64,000 bases of DNA from Pseudomonas viridiflava (GTDB taxonomy: Bacteria > Pseudomonadota > Gammaproteobacteria > Pseudomonadales > Pseudomonadaceae), in the NCBI RefSeq assembly GCF_900580865.1, contig NZ_UTBZ01000140.1, forward strand, positions 62,001 through 126,000, written 5' to 3'. Positions within the stretch are counted from its first letter, which is position 1. Every line of letters begins with the position of its first letter. The notes under the pieces are model-generated. The model ran no database searches, was not told the DNA's origin, and worked only from the letters and a program-made list of their open reading frames with translations. Shown piece by piece: positions 1 to 8,114 of this stretch. A program made the position numbers and the translations under genes.

Positions 1-1
1 C

Positions 2-3000
2 AGTTTTCCCAACCTCGAAAAACTGGCGGTGAGTCACTCCACCCTGGACAAGCTGCCGCCGGTCATTGCGAAGATGTCCGTTCTCAAAGCGCTGGATCTG
101 AACGCCAACCAGATCGAGCTCAGTGAGCAAACAGCGGTAAAACTGAGCGCGCTCAACCAGCTCGAACACCTTGACCTGTCGGGTAACCCGCTTGGAAGAA
201 CGCCGGACTTCAGCGGTATGTCGCAACTGCGCTCATTGAGCCTGAACAACACCCGTCTGGAACAATGGCCAAGCGGCTTGCGCGATCAGGTAACACTGGA
301 AGTCGTCGACTTGCGCAACAACCAACTGCGCGAAATCCCGCAGGGAATCCTCAATCCGCCTGATCATCAATTTCTGGCGATCGCCCGCATCAACTCGGCC
401 ACGCTGATTGAAGGCAACCCCTTCCCCGCTGGCTATTGGCGATCGCTCGAAGTGTATTGGCGGCGTGTGGCAGCCGATTATCCGGCGATGCGCACGGGTT
501 CGCGCGCAGACGCGTTCAGACTGGATGGCGACATCCCTGAAGTCGCGATGGTGCGACGCATGTACCCGGACAAGGATCTGCACGCTGCCAGGGAGTATCT
601 GATTGGCCTGGGTGATGATGCCGAGAATCAGATAGCCCAACGCATTGCCGGTTTCGATCTACTCGAAACGCAACTGCAAGCCTACATAGCCGACAGTCAA
701 CTCGGCCCGGCCAATATAATCGGACCGGAAAGAATCAACGCAACCCGCCTGGCAAGAATCATCAGAGGCTGCTGGCTCGGCGAGTCGGAGGGCGTACTGA
801 AACTGCCACCGTTGTACGGACAACTGCCCTTGCTGACCGTGGATTTCAGTCACGTCAAATCACTCACTCTCGATTCGGTTATCTGGTCCGACACCGCCAA
901 TACGCTTCTGTCCAACTGCCCAAACCTGGAAAGCCTGACCATCGTCCAGTCCGGCCTTGACAAGTTGCCGAACAAAATCGCCGAAATGGACAAACTCACC
1001 CATCTGAACCTGAGTTCGAACCTGATAAAACTGGATGAGCAAAGCGCTTTGGCGCTGAGCGGGTTGCACCATTTGAAACAGATCGATCTGTCCAACAACC
1101 AGTTGCGTACTGTGCCCGACTTCAGCGCCATGTCCGGATTGCAGACCTTGAACCTGAAAAACACCGGTCTTCATCAGTGGCCCGCCGGACTGCTGGACAA
1201 AGCCGCGTTGACCAGCCTTGATCTGCGTGACAATCGGTTGACCGAGGTACCCTTGGCGAACCTCAACCCGACACCCGAGATGCTGTCCGCCGTCGCGCGG
1301 ATCAACAACGTCACGCGGCTCGAGGGCAACGACTTCCCTTCCGCTTACTGGCGAAAGTTCGATATCTACTGGCGACGCCTGAAAGAGTCTCACCCTGAGC
1401 TGATGGAGCCGGTCCATCCCGCCGCTTTCGATAGCGAGAACTCAAGGGCGCAGCGTTATCGAAACCTGTACCCGACCAAGAGCATCAAAGAGTGCAGGGA
1501 ATTCATCTGGAATCATGACAGCGGTACCGTTGCACCACGCTTGCTCGCGCTGGAGCAAGAGTTCGAACTACTGAAAACCCAGCTCGACGATTGGGTCTTT
1601 TCCGGAGGCGGCAATCGGCTGCGTTACGTGCGGGCCAATCAGCTGCAAATCAACGCCACCACCCGCACTGACCGCACCGCCGCGCGGGATCGGATCATCA
1701 GTTGCTGGCGGCGCGAAACGGCGCAGAAGCACGCCTTCGACGGCACGCCAATCGGTCTGGAACTGGACTTGAGCGGCCTGACATTACCGACCTTGCCGGA
1801 CCTGAGCATCGACTTCAGCCATGTCGGCTCACTGCGGTTGAGTGGCATGAACCTGACGGCTTCTCCGGAAGGTTTTCTCACCCGTTTTCGTCATGTGCGC
1901 TGGCTGGACATGTCGAACAACCGGCTAAGGGACTTGCCTCCGGCGGTAGGAGAAATGCACGGAATGACGCGCCTGTTTTTGCAGCACAACCAACTTGAAC
2001 TCAATGCGGAAACGGCGCGGATACTGGCAGGACGCACAACGCTCAGAGCACTCTGGATAGACAACAACCCCCAGCTTGGGGTGATTCCGGATTTCAGCCA
2101 GATCACCGATATGCGCGAGGTCAATCTGGCGAACACCGGTATCACGCAGTGGCCAACCGGCCTGTTTGATCAACCCCTGCTGACCGGGATCGATCTGAGC
2201 AACAACCGGATCACAACGATTCCTGACTTTGTTGCTGCACCGACGCCCGAGCGTCTGGCGCATTCGGTCCAGGTCAACAGTGGCACTCTGGTGAGCAACA
2301 ATCCGTTGTCGGACGCCACACCACAGCAGTTGCTCGCCTACCGTGAGCGACTGACGGCAGCCGGGACACCTCTGAACCGAACACTCAATCTGATCTCTAC
2401 CTCTGTCGCCGTCGCACTGCGCCCCGTAGCCAGAAACATCATGGAACCTGGCTGGCAATGGACTGAGGGATTGAGCGTCGATGAAGTCTCCCTCAGAAAA
2501 ACTCAATGGCGCACGTTGCGCGAGCAGGAAGGCTCGGACGGTTTCTTCAACATTCTGGCGAGCCGCGTCCAGCATGCCGATTTCCGGCGCCAGGCCTGGG
2601 ACGTGATTGATGTCATTACCGAAGACAATCCGCAGTCGCGTACCTTGCGCAGGGAGCTTTTCGATCGTGCGTGCGAAGCCGGCTGCACTGACCTCGCCGC
2701 AGCGACCTTCACCGACCTGCAAGTGCTGGCCATGACTCACAAGGCTCGCGTGCAGGCCAGACAAGATATGAATGGCGGGCCATTGGTGGAGTTGTCCAAA
2801 GGCTTGTTCCGGCTGAAGCAGGTTGACGAGCTTGCGGCGGCAGAGATCGCATCGAGCCGGGCAATCATCGACGATCCGGCCACATCCCGGGAACTGCGAA
2901 ACAGCCACAGCCTGCGCATACGCGATCCCCATGAAATGACCATGGCCTACCGCTTTGGCCTCAGGGATCGACTGCAATTGCCGTTTCAACCGCAGTCACT

Positions 3001-3403
3001 CACCTTTATCGGTATGGCCGGGGTTACTCCGGCCATGCTGGAGGTGGCTTATCGAAAAATCACCGCATTGAATGGTTCACCCGAAGAGTTTCAGGCGTTG
3101 GTATCGATGGATTTCTGGCAGGACTTCATCATTCACAAATACCAGGCGCAATTCGATGCGGGCCGGCAGCCGTTTCAGGATCGGCAAGAGCTTCTGGACA
3201 GTCAGTCCTCGCAGCGTCTGCTGAGCGAGGCTCAATACAATTCACAAACCGATGATGTGACCGCGCAACTGGCGATTGTCGAAGCGACATTGATTCAGAC
3301 GCTGACGCGCCAGGAACTGCAGCCTCGAACAACCATCGAGACGCCTTCTGCCAACGTCACGCCTGCGGATGAAACTCCGCGACCGAGCGGCGCAACGGTG
3401 TAA
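2..3403 (+). CDS. LRR effector with NEL-type E3 ubiquitin ligase domain (5' end missing)
   Basis: The frame is open to the left edge, so the true start lies outside the window; the GTG at 29 is internal. The visible 1133 codons hold three tandem units of roughly 300-324 residues. Each has leucine-rich repeats (LDLSGNPL, IDLSNNQL, LDMSNNRL); the first two end in a YWRR motif (near 455 and 1367, 912 bp apart) followed by a YP...LLETQL helical block. The C-terminal third matches the NEL fold of IpaH/SlrP-type ligases: a catalytic CxD motif, GCTDL, with its Cys codon at 2684-2686, and a later AYRFGLRDRLQLPFQP block. Known NEL proteins transfer ubiquitin to host proteins after delivery into eukaryotic cells. 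No secretion signal can be judged because the N-terminus is missing. In Pseudomonas such C-termini usually follow a DUF6543 dermonecrotic-toxin-like region; that it lies to the left here is inference. Confidence 0.85.
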   Translation, partial: SFPNLEKLAVSHSTLDKLPPVIAKMSVLKALDLNANQIELSEQTAVKLSALNQLEHLDLSGNPLGRTPDFSGMSQLRSLSLNNTRLEQWPSGLRDQVTLEVVDLRNNQLREIPQGILNPPDHQFLAIARINSATLIEGNPFPAGYWRSLEVYWRRVAADYPAMRTGSRADAFRLDGDIPEVAMVRRMYPDKDLHAAREYLIGLGDDAENQIAQRIAGFDLLETQLQAYIADSQLGPANIIGPERINATRLARIIRGCWLGESEGVLKLPPLYGQLPLLTVDFSHVKSLTLDSVIWSDTANTLLSNCPNLESLTIVQSGLDKLPNKIAEMDKLTHLNLSSNLIKLDEQSALALSGLHHLKQIDLSNNQLRTVPDFSAMSGLQTLNLKNTGLHQWPAGLLDKAALTSLDLRDNRLTEVPLANLNPTPEMLSAVARINNVTRLEGNDFPSAYWRKFDIYWRRLKESHPELMEPVHPAAFDSENSRAQRYRNLYPTKSIKECREFIWNHDSGTVAPRLLALEQEFELLKTQLDDWVFSGGGNRLRYVRANQLQINATTRTDRTAARDRIISCWRRETAQKHAFDGTPIGLELDLSGLTLPTLPDLSIDFSHVGSLRLSGMNLTASPEGFLTRFRHVRWLDMSNNRLRDLPPAVGEMHGMTRLFLQHNQLELNAETARILAGRTTLRALWIDNNPQLGVIPDFSQITDMREVNLANTGITQWPTGLFDQPLLTGIDLSNNRITTIPDFVAAPTPERLAHSVQVNSGTLVSNNPLSDATPQQLLAYRERLTAAGTPLNRTLNLISTSVAVALRPVARNIMEPGWQWTEGLSVDEVSLRKTQWRTLREQEGSDGFFNILASRVQHADFRRQAWDVIDVITEDNPQSRTLRRELFDRACEAGCTDLAAATFTDLQVLAMTHKARVQARQDMNGGPLVELSKGLFRLKQVDELAAAEIASSRAIIDDPATSRELRNSHSLRIRDPHEMTMAYRFGLRDRLQLPFQPQSLTFIGMAGVTPAMLEVAYRKITALNGSPEEFQALVSMDFWQDFIIHKYQAQFDAGRQPFQDRQELLDSQSSQRLLSEAQYNSQTDDVTAQLAIVEATLIQTLTRQELQPRTTIETPSANVTPADETPRPSGATV

Positions 3404-3413
3404 ACGATACAGC

Positions 3414-3449
3414 GTGACAGCAGGCCGAATGACTTCGGCCTGCTGTCAC
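3414..3449. terminator. Perfect 16-bp hairpin between the LRR-NEL gene and dnaB
   Basis: Bases 3414-3429 and 3434-3449 are exact reverse complements with a 4-base loop. The hairpin separates two convergent genes and its right arm contains the dnaB stop codon. Neither side carries a long T-tract, so termination strength is uncertain. Confidence 0.65.
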
Positions 3450-4843
3450 TCGTCGTCGTCGAAGTTGTAACTGCCCGGCGCAAGGTTTTCGAAGCGTGTG
3501 TATTTGCCGATAAACGCCAGGCGGATAAAACCGATCGGGCCGTTACGCTGCTTGCCGATGATGATTTCGGCGATGCCTTTGTGTTCGGTTTCCGGGTGAT
3601 ACACCTCGTCGCGGTACACGAACATGATCACGTCGGCGTCCTGCTCGATCGCTCCGGATTCCCGCAAGTCGGAGTTCACCGGACGCTTGTTGGGACGCTG
3701 CTCGAGGGAACGGTTGAGCTGCGACAGGGCGACTACCGGGCAGTTGAATTCCTTGGCCAGCGCTTTCAGGGATCGCGAGATCTCGGAAATCTCGTTGGTC
3801 CGGTTGTCACCGCTGGAACCGGGGATCTGCATCAGTTGCAGGTAGTCGATCATGATCAGGCCGACGTCGCCGTGCTCACGCACCAGACGCCGGGTCCGCG
3901 CACGCATTTCCGACGGGCTGATGCCGGCGGTGTCATCGATGAACAGCTTGCGATCGTTGAGCAGATTGACCGCCGAGGTCAGGCGTGGCCAGTCATCATC
4001 TTCCAATTGGCCGGAACGTACTTTGGTCTGGTCGATGCGCCCCAGCGAGGAGAGCATACGCATGATCAGCGATTCGCCTGGCATCTCGAGGGAGTACACC
4101 AAGACCGCCTTCTCGCTACGCAACACGGCGTTTTCCACCAGGTTCATCGCGAAGGTGGTTTTACCCATCGACGGACGGCCGGCGACGATGATCAAGTCGG
4201 ACGGCTGCAGGCCGCTGGTCTTCTCGTCGAGGTCGGTGTAGCCGGTAGACAGGCCGGTGATGGCGTTGTCGGTGTTGAACAAGGTGTCGATGCGATCGAT
4301 GGCCTTGGTCAGCAAATCATTCACGCCTACTGGACCACCGGTTTTCGGGCGGGCCTCGGCGATCTGGAAGATCTGCCGTTCGGCTTCGTCGAGAATCTCG
4401 GCGGCGGTGCGACCTTCAGGGTTGAAGGCGCTGTCGGCGATTTCGGTGCTGATGCCGATCAACTGGCGCAGGGTCGCTCGCTCACGAACGATCTGTGCAT
4501 AGGCCTTGATGTTGGCGACGGACGGCGTGTTTTTTGCCAGCTCGCCGAGGTAACCGAGGCCACCGACTTGCGAGGTCTGGCCTTCCTTGTCCAATTGTTC
4601 AGACAGGGTCACGACGTCGATCGGCATGTTCTGATCGGCCAGCTTGGCGATCGCACGGAAGATCAGACGATGGTCATGTCGATAGAAATCGCCGTCGGAG
4701 ACTTGATCGAGCACGCGTTCCCAGGCGTTGTTGTCCAGCATCAGACCACCGAGTACAGCCTGTTCGGCTTCGATGGAATGCGGCGGCACCTTCAGGGCAG
4801 CGGTTTGCAGATCGTATTGCTCGGGAGCGGAGATATCGTTCAT
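3446..4843 (-). CDS. dnaB: Replicative DNA helicase DnaB
   Basis: 465 residues, normal for the family. DnaB is the hexameric helicase that unwinds DNA ahead of the replisome and binds primase through its N-terminal domain. The N-terminal part contains SIEAEQAVLGGLMLD, typical of DnaB. The RecA-like domain has Walker A GRPSMGKTT with Lys near residue 228, Walker B MIDYLQLM, the ALSQLNR motif, and a conserved DLRESGAIEQDADV arginine-finger region. The start is set at the ATG of MNDISAPEQ (4843). The frame stays open for 17 more codons to 4894, but this extension overlaps the terminator hairpin at 4889-4917 and is not conserved in DnaB. It lies downstream of rplI on the same strand, separated by that hairpin. 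Confidence 0.97.
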   Translation of the reverse strand: MNDISAPEQYDLQTAALKVPPHSIEAEQAVLGGLMLDNNAWERVLDQVSDGDFYRHDHRLIFRAIAKLADQNMPIDVVTLSEQLDKEGQTSQVGGLGYLGELAKNTPSVANIKAYAQIVRERATLRQLIGISTEIADSAFNPEGRTAAEILDEAERQIFQIAEARPKTGGPVGVNDLLTKAIDRIDTLFNTDNAITGLSTGYTDLDEKTSGLQPSDLIIVAGRPSMGKTTFAMNLVENAVLRSEKAVLVYSLEMPGESLIMRMLSSLGRIDQTKVRSGQLEDDDWPRLTSAVNLLNDRKLFIDDTAGISPSEMRARTRRLVREHGDVGLIMIDYLQLMQIPGSSGDNRTNEISEISRSLKALAKEFNCPVVALSQLNRSLEQRPNKRPVNSDLRESGAIEQDADVIMFVYRDEVYHPETEHKGIAEIIIGKQRNGPIGFIRLAFIGKYTRFENLAPGSYNFDDDE

Positions 4844-4877
4844 GGCCACTTGTGTTGTTTGGAAAAACAGGGAATTC

Positions 4878-4917
4878 AGAAAGACAAAGGGCACGACCTG
4901 TAAACAGGATCGTGCCC
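4878..4917 (-). terminator. Rho-independent terminator after rplI
   Basis: GGGCACGA (4889-4896) pairs with TCGTGCCC (4910-4917), and CCTGT pairs with ACAGG inside, with one bulge. Read on the minus strand it is followed by a T-rich CTTTGTCTTT run. It closes the rpsF-rpsR-rplI cluster before dnaB. Confidence 0.75.
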
Positions 4918-4962
4918 GATGTTAACCGTCTGACGGACAAGCCGCCAGCCGATCAGTGTTGC

Positions 4963-5409
4963 TTAAGCTGCTACCACGACAACGCGTACGGTGGCTTCAA
5001 CTTCGGCGTGCAGGTGCACAGCCACGTCGAATTCACCCACGTTGCGGATGGTGCCGTTCGGCAGACGAACTTCGCTCTTCTGCACTTCAACGCCGGAGGC
5101 GGTCAGTGCGTCAGCGATGTCGTGAGTACCGATCGAACCGAACAGCTTGCCTTCGTCGCCAGCGGTGGCAGTGATGGTCACTTCCAGCTCGGCCAGTTGG
5201 GCAGCACGGCTTTCAGCCGATGCTTTACGGTCTGCGGCAGCTTTTTCCAGCTCAGCACGACGCTCTTCGAACGCAGCCAGGTTGGCAGCGGTCGCAGCGG
5301 TAGCTTTGCCGAAAGGCAGCAGGTAGTTACGGCCGTAACCGGCCTTAACGTTTACTTTGTCGCCCAGGTTGCCCAGGTTGGCGATTTTTTCCAGAAGGAT
5401 CAGTTGCAT
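4963..5409 (-). CDS. rplI: 50S ribosomal protein L9
   Basis: 148 residues, the usual length. L9 binds 23S rRNA near the L1 stalk with its N-terminal domain and reaches out from the ribosome with its C-terminal domain; it helps limit frameshifting. The start MQLILLEKIANLGNLGDKV and the loop YGRNYLLP(F)GKA are the L9 signature. A long central alpha-helix rich in Ala/Glu/Arg follows. The gene is third to last in the rpsF-rpsR-(DUF2232)-rplI-dnaB cluster, 19 bases after the membrane-protein gene. Confidence 0.98.
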   Translation of the reverse strand: MQLILLEKIANLGNLGDKVNVKAGYGRNYLLPFGKATAATAANLAAFEERRAELEKAAADRKASAESRAAQLAELEVTITATAGDEGKLFGSIGTHDIADALTASGVEVQKSEVRLPNGTIRNVGEFDVAVHLHAEVEATVRVVVVAA

Positions 5410-5428
5410 GTGGAAATCCTCTTAACTT

Positions 5429-6322
5429 TTAACCTTCACCGTTCGCGTTATCGGCGTCTTTCGACACGTGACGACCGCGAAAATCAATCAGGCTGTCGAC
5501 AATGGCCAGGACCACGAGCAACGGATAGATCAGCTGCATGAACAACAGCAGCGTGACGTACAACCCCACCAGCCAGAAACCGGCCAGTCGCTTCTGCCCG
5601 ACCAGCCCGTGAATCAGGGCAAGTCCGGCGAACACCAGCGGTACACTGCACAACGGCGTCAACATGGCCATCTGTGCACCGAGATTCGGGCCCAGAAGCA
5701 TCAACGCCAGCAGCAACATCGCCGGCCCCAGCGGGATCCGGATGGCGCGAAACTCGCGACCAAAACCACCCGGGTTGTACAACAACGCCTGCCAATGCCG
5801 CCCGACAATCAGGCTCAGCACGCTGACGATCTGCAACAAAGCCGCAATCAGTCCGGTCAGGACTGGTGCGATCAGGGACGCGAAACGCGCTTGCTCATCG
5901 ACCGACAATTGCTTGTAGGTCTCACCGAGAAGCGCCGGCATGACCTTTATCAAGGCCTGCGCGAGCATCTCGATCTGGGCCGCAAACGCTGCCCCGAGCA
6001 CCACTGAAAACACCACTCCAATCACTACGCTGACCAGCAGCGTGCGAACCCAGGACTCACTTGCGCGCAAAACCAACGCAAGCCCCGAAGACCCCAGCAG
6101 CACCAGAAGTGCGCGTGGATCATCGGCATACAGCCACCAGATCAATGCCGGCAGCAGCCCCAGAGACAGAACACCCAGGGCGTCCGTCAGTCCGCGCCGC
6201 AGCAGCACAAGGCTCCCCGCGGCAGCGCCCAACCAATACAACAACGGCAATGTTGCACATCCGGCCACCACGAGAGTGGCCTGCATACGGCCTCGCATGA
6301 TGAACTCAGCTAAGGCACGCAT
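5429..6322 (-). CDS. DUF2232-type integral membrane protein
   Basis: 297 residues with about eight hydrophobic segments and almost no soluble domain, ending in a short charged tail. It matches the conserved YybS/DUF2232-like membrane protein that Pseudomonas places between rpsR and rplI; the biochemical role is not known. The start ATG at 6322 has AAGGA eight bases upstream. Position inside a ribosomal-protein operon argues for cotranscription with translation genes, but nothing in the sequence shows a direct role in ribosome assembly. Confidence 0.85.
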   Translation of the reverse strand: MRALAEFIMRGRMQATLVVAGCATLPLLYWLGAAAGSLVLLRRGLTDALGVLSLGLLPALIWWLYADDPRALLVLLGSSGLALVLRASESWVRTLLVSVVIGVVFSVVLGAAFAAQIEMLAQALIKVMPALLGETYKQLSVDEQARFASLIAPVLTGLIAALLQIVSVLSLIVGRHWQALLYNPGGFGREFRAIRIPLGPAMLLLALMLLGPNLGAQMAMLTPLCSVPLVFAGLALIHGLVGQKRLAGFWLVGLYVTLLLFMQLIYPLLVVLAIVDSLIDFRGRHVSKDADNANGEG

Positions 6323-6358
6323 GCATTCAATCCTTTGCTACTTGTCGACTGCCCGGTC

Positions 6359-6589
6359 TCAGCGGCCGTGGCTGTCGGTGTAGGCCAGCAGGGCCAGGAA
6401 GCGGGCGCGCTTGATAGCGGTGGCCAGCTGACGCTGATAACGAGCTTTGGTACCGGTGATGCGGCTTGGAACGATTTTGCCGGTCTCGGATACGTAGGCT
6501 TTCAGAGTGTTGAGATCTTTGTAATCGATCTCTTTCACGTCTTCAGCGGTGAAGCGGCAGAATTTACGACGACGGAAGAAACGTGCCAT
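6359..6589 (-). CDS. rpsR: 30S ribosomal protein S18
   Basis: 76 residues, full length. S18 forms a heterodimer with S6 on the platform of the 30S subunit. The sequence [17 protein letters not shown] at the start, the central IDYKD.NTLK block and [15 protein letters not shown] are diagnostic. It follows rpsF by 28 bases, so the two partners are made from one mRNA. Confidence 0.98.
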
Positions 6590-6617
6590 TTGATAGGCTC
6601 CTTAAAAGGTCCGTGGA

Positions 6618-7040
6618 TTACTCGTCAGCGTTATCGCTGTTGTCGCTGTCATCACTATCAGCGCTATCAGCGCCTTCGTGCTCAGGACGGTCGCGACGCT
6701 CACGGCGCTCACTGCGGTTTTCTTCAGCCTTGAGCATCTCGGACTGGCCAGTAACGGCTTCGTCGCGACGGATGACCAGGTTACGGATCACTGCATCGTT
6801 GTAGCGGAAGTTGTCTTCCAGCTCGGCCAGGGCCTTGCCAGTGCACTCAACGTTCAGCATCACGTAGTGAGCCTTGTGAACATTGTTGATTGCGTAGGCC
6901 AGTTGACGACGGCCCCAATCTTCCAGACGGTGGATTTTGCCGCCGTCTTCTTCGATCAGCTTGGTGTAACGCTCAACCATGCCGCCGACTTGCTCGCTTT
7001 GATCCGGGTGGACCAAAAAGATGATTTCGTAATGACGCAT
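6618..7040 (-). CDS. rpsF: 30S ribosomal protein S6 with long charged tail
   Basis: 140 residues. The first ~100 are the S6 ferredoxin-like fold (MRHYEIIFLVHPDQSEQV; later KAHYVMLNVE and NFRYNDAVIR), which binds S18 and 16S rRNA. The last ~35 are an arginine/glutamate stretch followed by repeated Asp-Ser units ending in NADE. E. coli S6 is glutamylated at its C-terminus by RimK; whether this tail is modified is unknown. AAGGAG stands 5 bases before the ATG. A promoter candidate lies about 115 bases upstream, giving a leader long enough for S6:S18 feedback control, but I could not identify the known leader motif with confidence. Confidence 0.97.
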   Translation of the reverse strand: MRHYEIIFLVHPDQSEQVGGMVERYTKLIEEDGGKIHRLEDWGRRQLAYAINNVHKAHYVMLNVECTGKALAELEDNFRYNDAVIRNLVIRRDEAVTGQSEMLKAEENRSERRERRDRPEHEGADSADSDDSDNSDNADE

Positions 7041-7158
7041 GAATGCTCCTTACGGGTTGTAGCCTGCCGCTCAAAAACGGTCAGACAAGGAGTGAATGAC
7101 ACTTATGGACTTGCTGGCGCGGGGCACATGCGTGCCTGCCGTCACAGCAAGGGGCGCA

Positions 7159-7187
7159 ATTGTAGAGAAGGGACAGAAGAGGTGCAA
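7159..7187 (-). promoter_or_regulatory. Candidate sigma-70 promoter for rpsF operon
   Basis: On the minus strand a TACAAT -10 (7159-7164) is preceded by a 17-base spacer and TTGCAC (7182-7187) as a weak -35. It lies between the REP pair and rpsF. Confidence 0.45.
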
Positions 7188-7240
7188 GGCAATTGGTGAT
7201 TATTTGAACAACCACCCATTTATACATACTACAAAACACT

Positions 7241-7328
7241 GTGGGAGCGAGCCTGCTCGCGAATGCGGTTTGTCAGGCAACATTCATGTCGACTGACACT
7301 CCGCATTCGCGAGCAAGCTCGCTCCCAC
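7241..7328. repeat. REP-type inverted repeat pair A
   Basis: Two copies of the Pseudomonas REP core GTGGGAGCGAGCCTGCTCGC face each other across about 40 bases in the rpsF-rlmB gap. The whole unit can fold into a long hairpin. The same element recurs at 14096 and 53565. The rest of the 306-base gap (7041-7346) holds the rpsF promoter and leader and no gene. Confidence 0.9.
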
Positions 7329-7346
7329 ATTTGAATCGTGTACGAA

Positions 7347-8114
7347 TCAGGATTTCTTCGCGGCAGCCTTGGCTTTTGCACCGCGCTGACGCTGTGCTTC
7401 GAACAGGCAGACGCCGGTCGCTACCGAGACGTTGAGACTGCTGACGCTACCGGCCATCGGCAGCTTCACCAGATAGTCGCAGTGTTCGCGAGTCAGGCGA
7501 CGCATGCCTTTGCCTTCGGCGCCCATGATCAGGATGGTCGGGCCGGTCAGATCCTGGTCATAAATGCTGACCTCGGCCTCACCCGCCGTACCGACAATCC
7601 ATAAACCGCGCTGCTGAAGTTTTTCCAGGGTGCGAGCGAGGTTAGTCACCGCAACCAACGGAATCACTTCCGCCGCACCGCAAGCGACTTTCCGCACGAC
7701 CGGCGTCAAAGTTGCCGATTTGTCTTTCGGCACGATCACTGCCAGCGCACCGGCCGCATCGGCCGAACGCAGGCAGGCGCCGAGGTTGTGCGGATCGGTC
7801 ACGCCGTCGAGCACCAGCAACAGTGGCGCGCCTTCGGTGCGGTCGAGCAGTTCATCGAGCATTGCTTCGCCCCAGACCTGGCTCGGGCTGACTTCCGCGA
7901 CTACGCCCTGATGCACGCCTTCAACCCAGGCGTCCATTTCGCGGCGTTCGGCCTGACCGACCTGGACGCGATTTTCATTGGCCAGTTCAACCAGGGTCTG
8001 CACGCGCGGGTCGTTGCGGCTTTCCGCCAGCCAGATCTGCTTGACGCGTTTCGGGTGGTGACGCAGCAACGCTTCTACTGCGTGAACGCCGTAGATTTTT
8101 TCCAACTGACTCAT
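7347..8114 (-). CDS. rlmB: 23S rRNA (guanosine-2251-2'-O)-methyltransferase RlmB
   Basis: 255 residues, normal length. RlmB methylates G2251 in the P-loop of 23S rRNA using S-adenosylmethionine. The N-terminal substrate-binding domain (YGVHAVEALLRHHP) is followed by the SPOUT catalytic domain with its three motifs: NLGACLRSADAAG, ILIMGAEGKGMRRL and SLNVSVATGVCLFE, which form the trefoil knot and cofactor site. The C-terminus is Lys/Ala-rich. Its start overlaps the rnr stop by four bases, so the two genes are translationally coupled. Confidence 0.97.
   Translation of the reverse strand: MSQLEKIYGVHAVEALLRHHPKRVKQIWLAESRNDPRVQTLVELANENRVQVGQAERREMDAWVEGVHQGVVAEVSPSQVWGEAMLDELLDRTEGAPLLLVLDGVTDPHNLGACLRSADAAGALAVIVPKDKSATLTPVVRKVACGAAEVIPLVAVTNLARTLEKLQQRGLWIVGTAGEAEVSIYDQDLTGPTILIMGAEGKGMRRLTREHCDYLVKLPMAGSVSSLNVSVATGVCLFEAQRQRGAKAKAAAKKS

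Noticed and set aside
7041..7158. S6:S18 autoregulatory leader structure upstream of rpsF
   Set aside because: The leader is long enough and contains CCG triplets, but I could not draw the known bulged hairpin convincingly.
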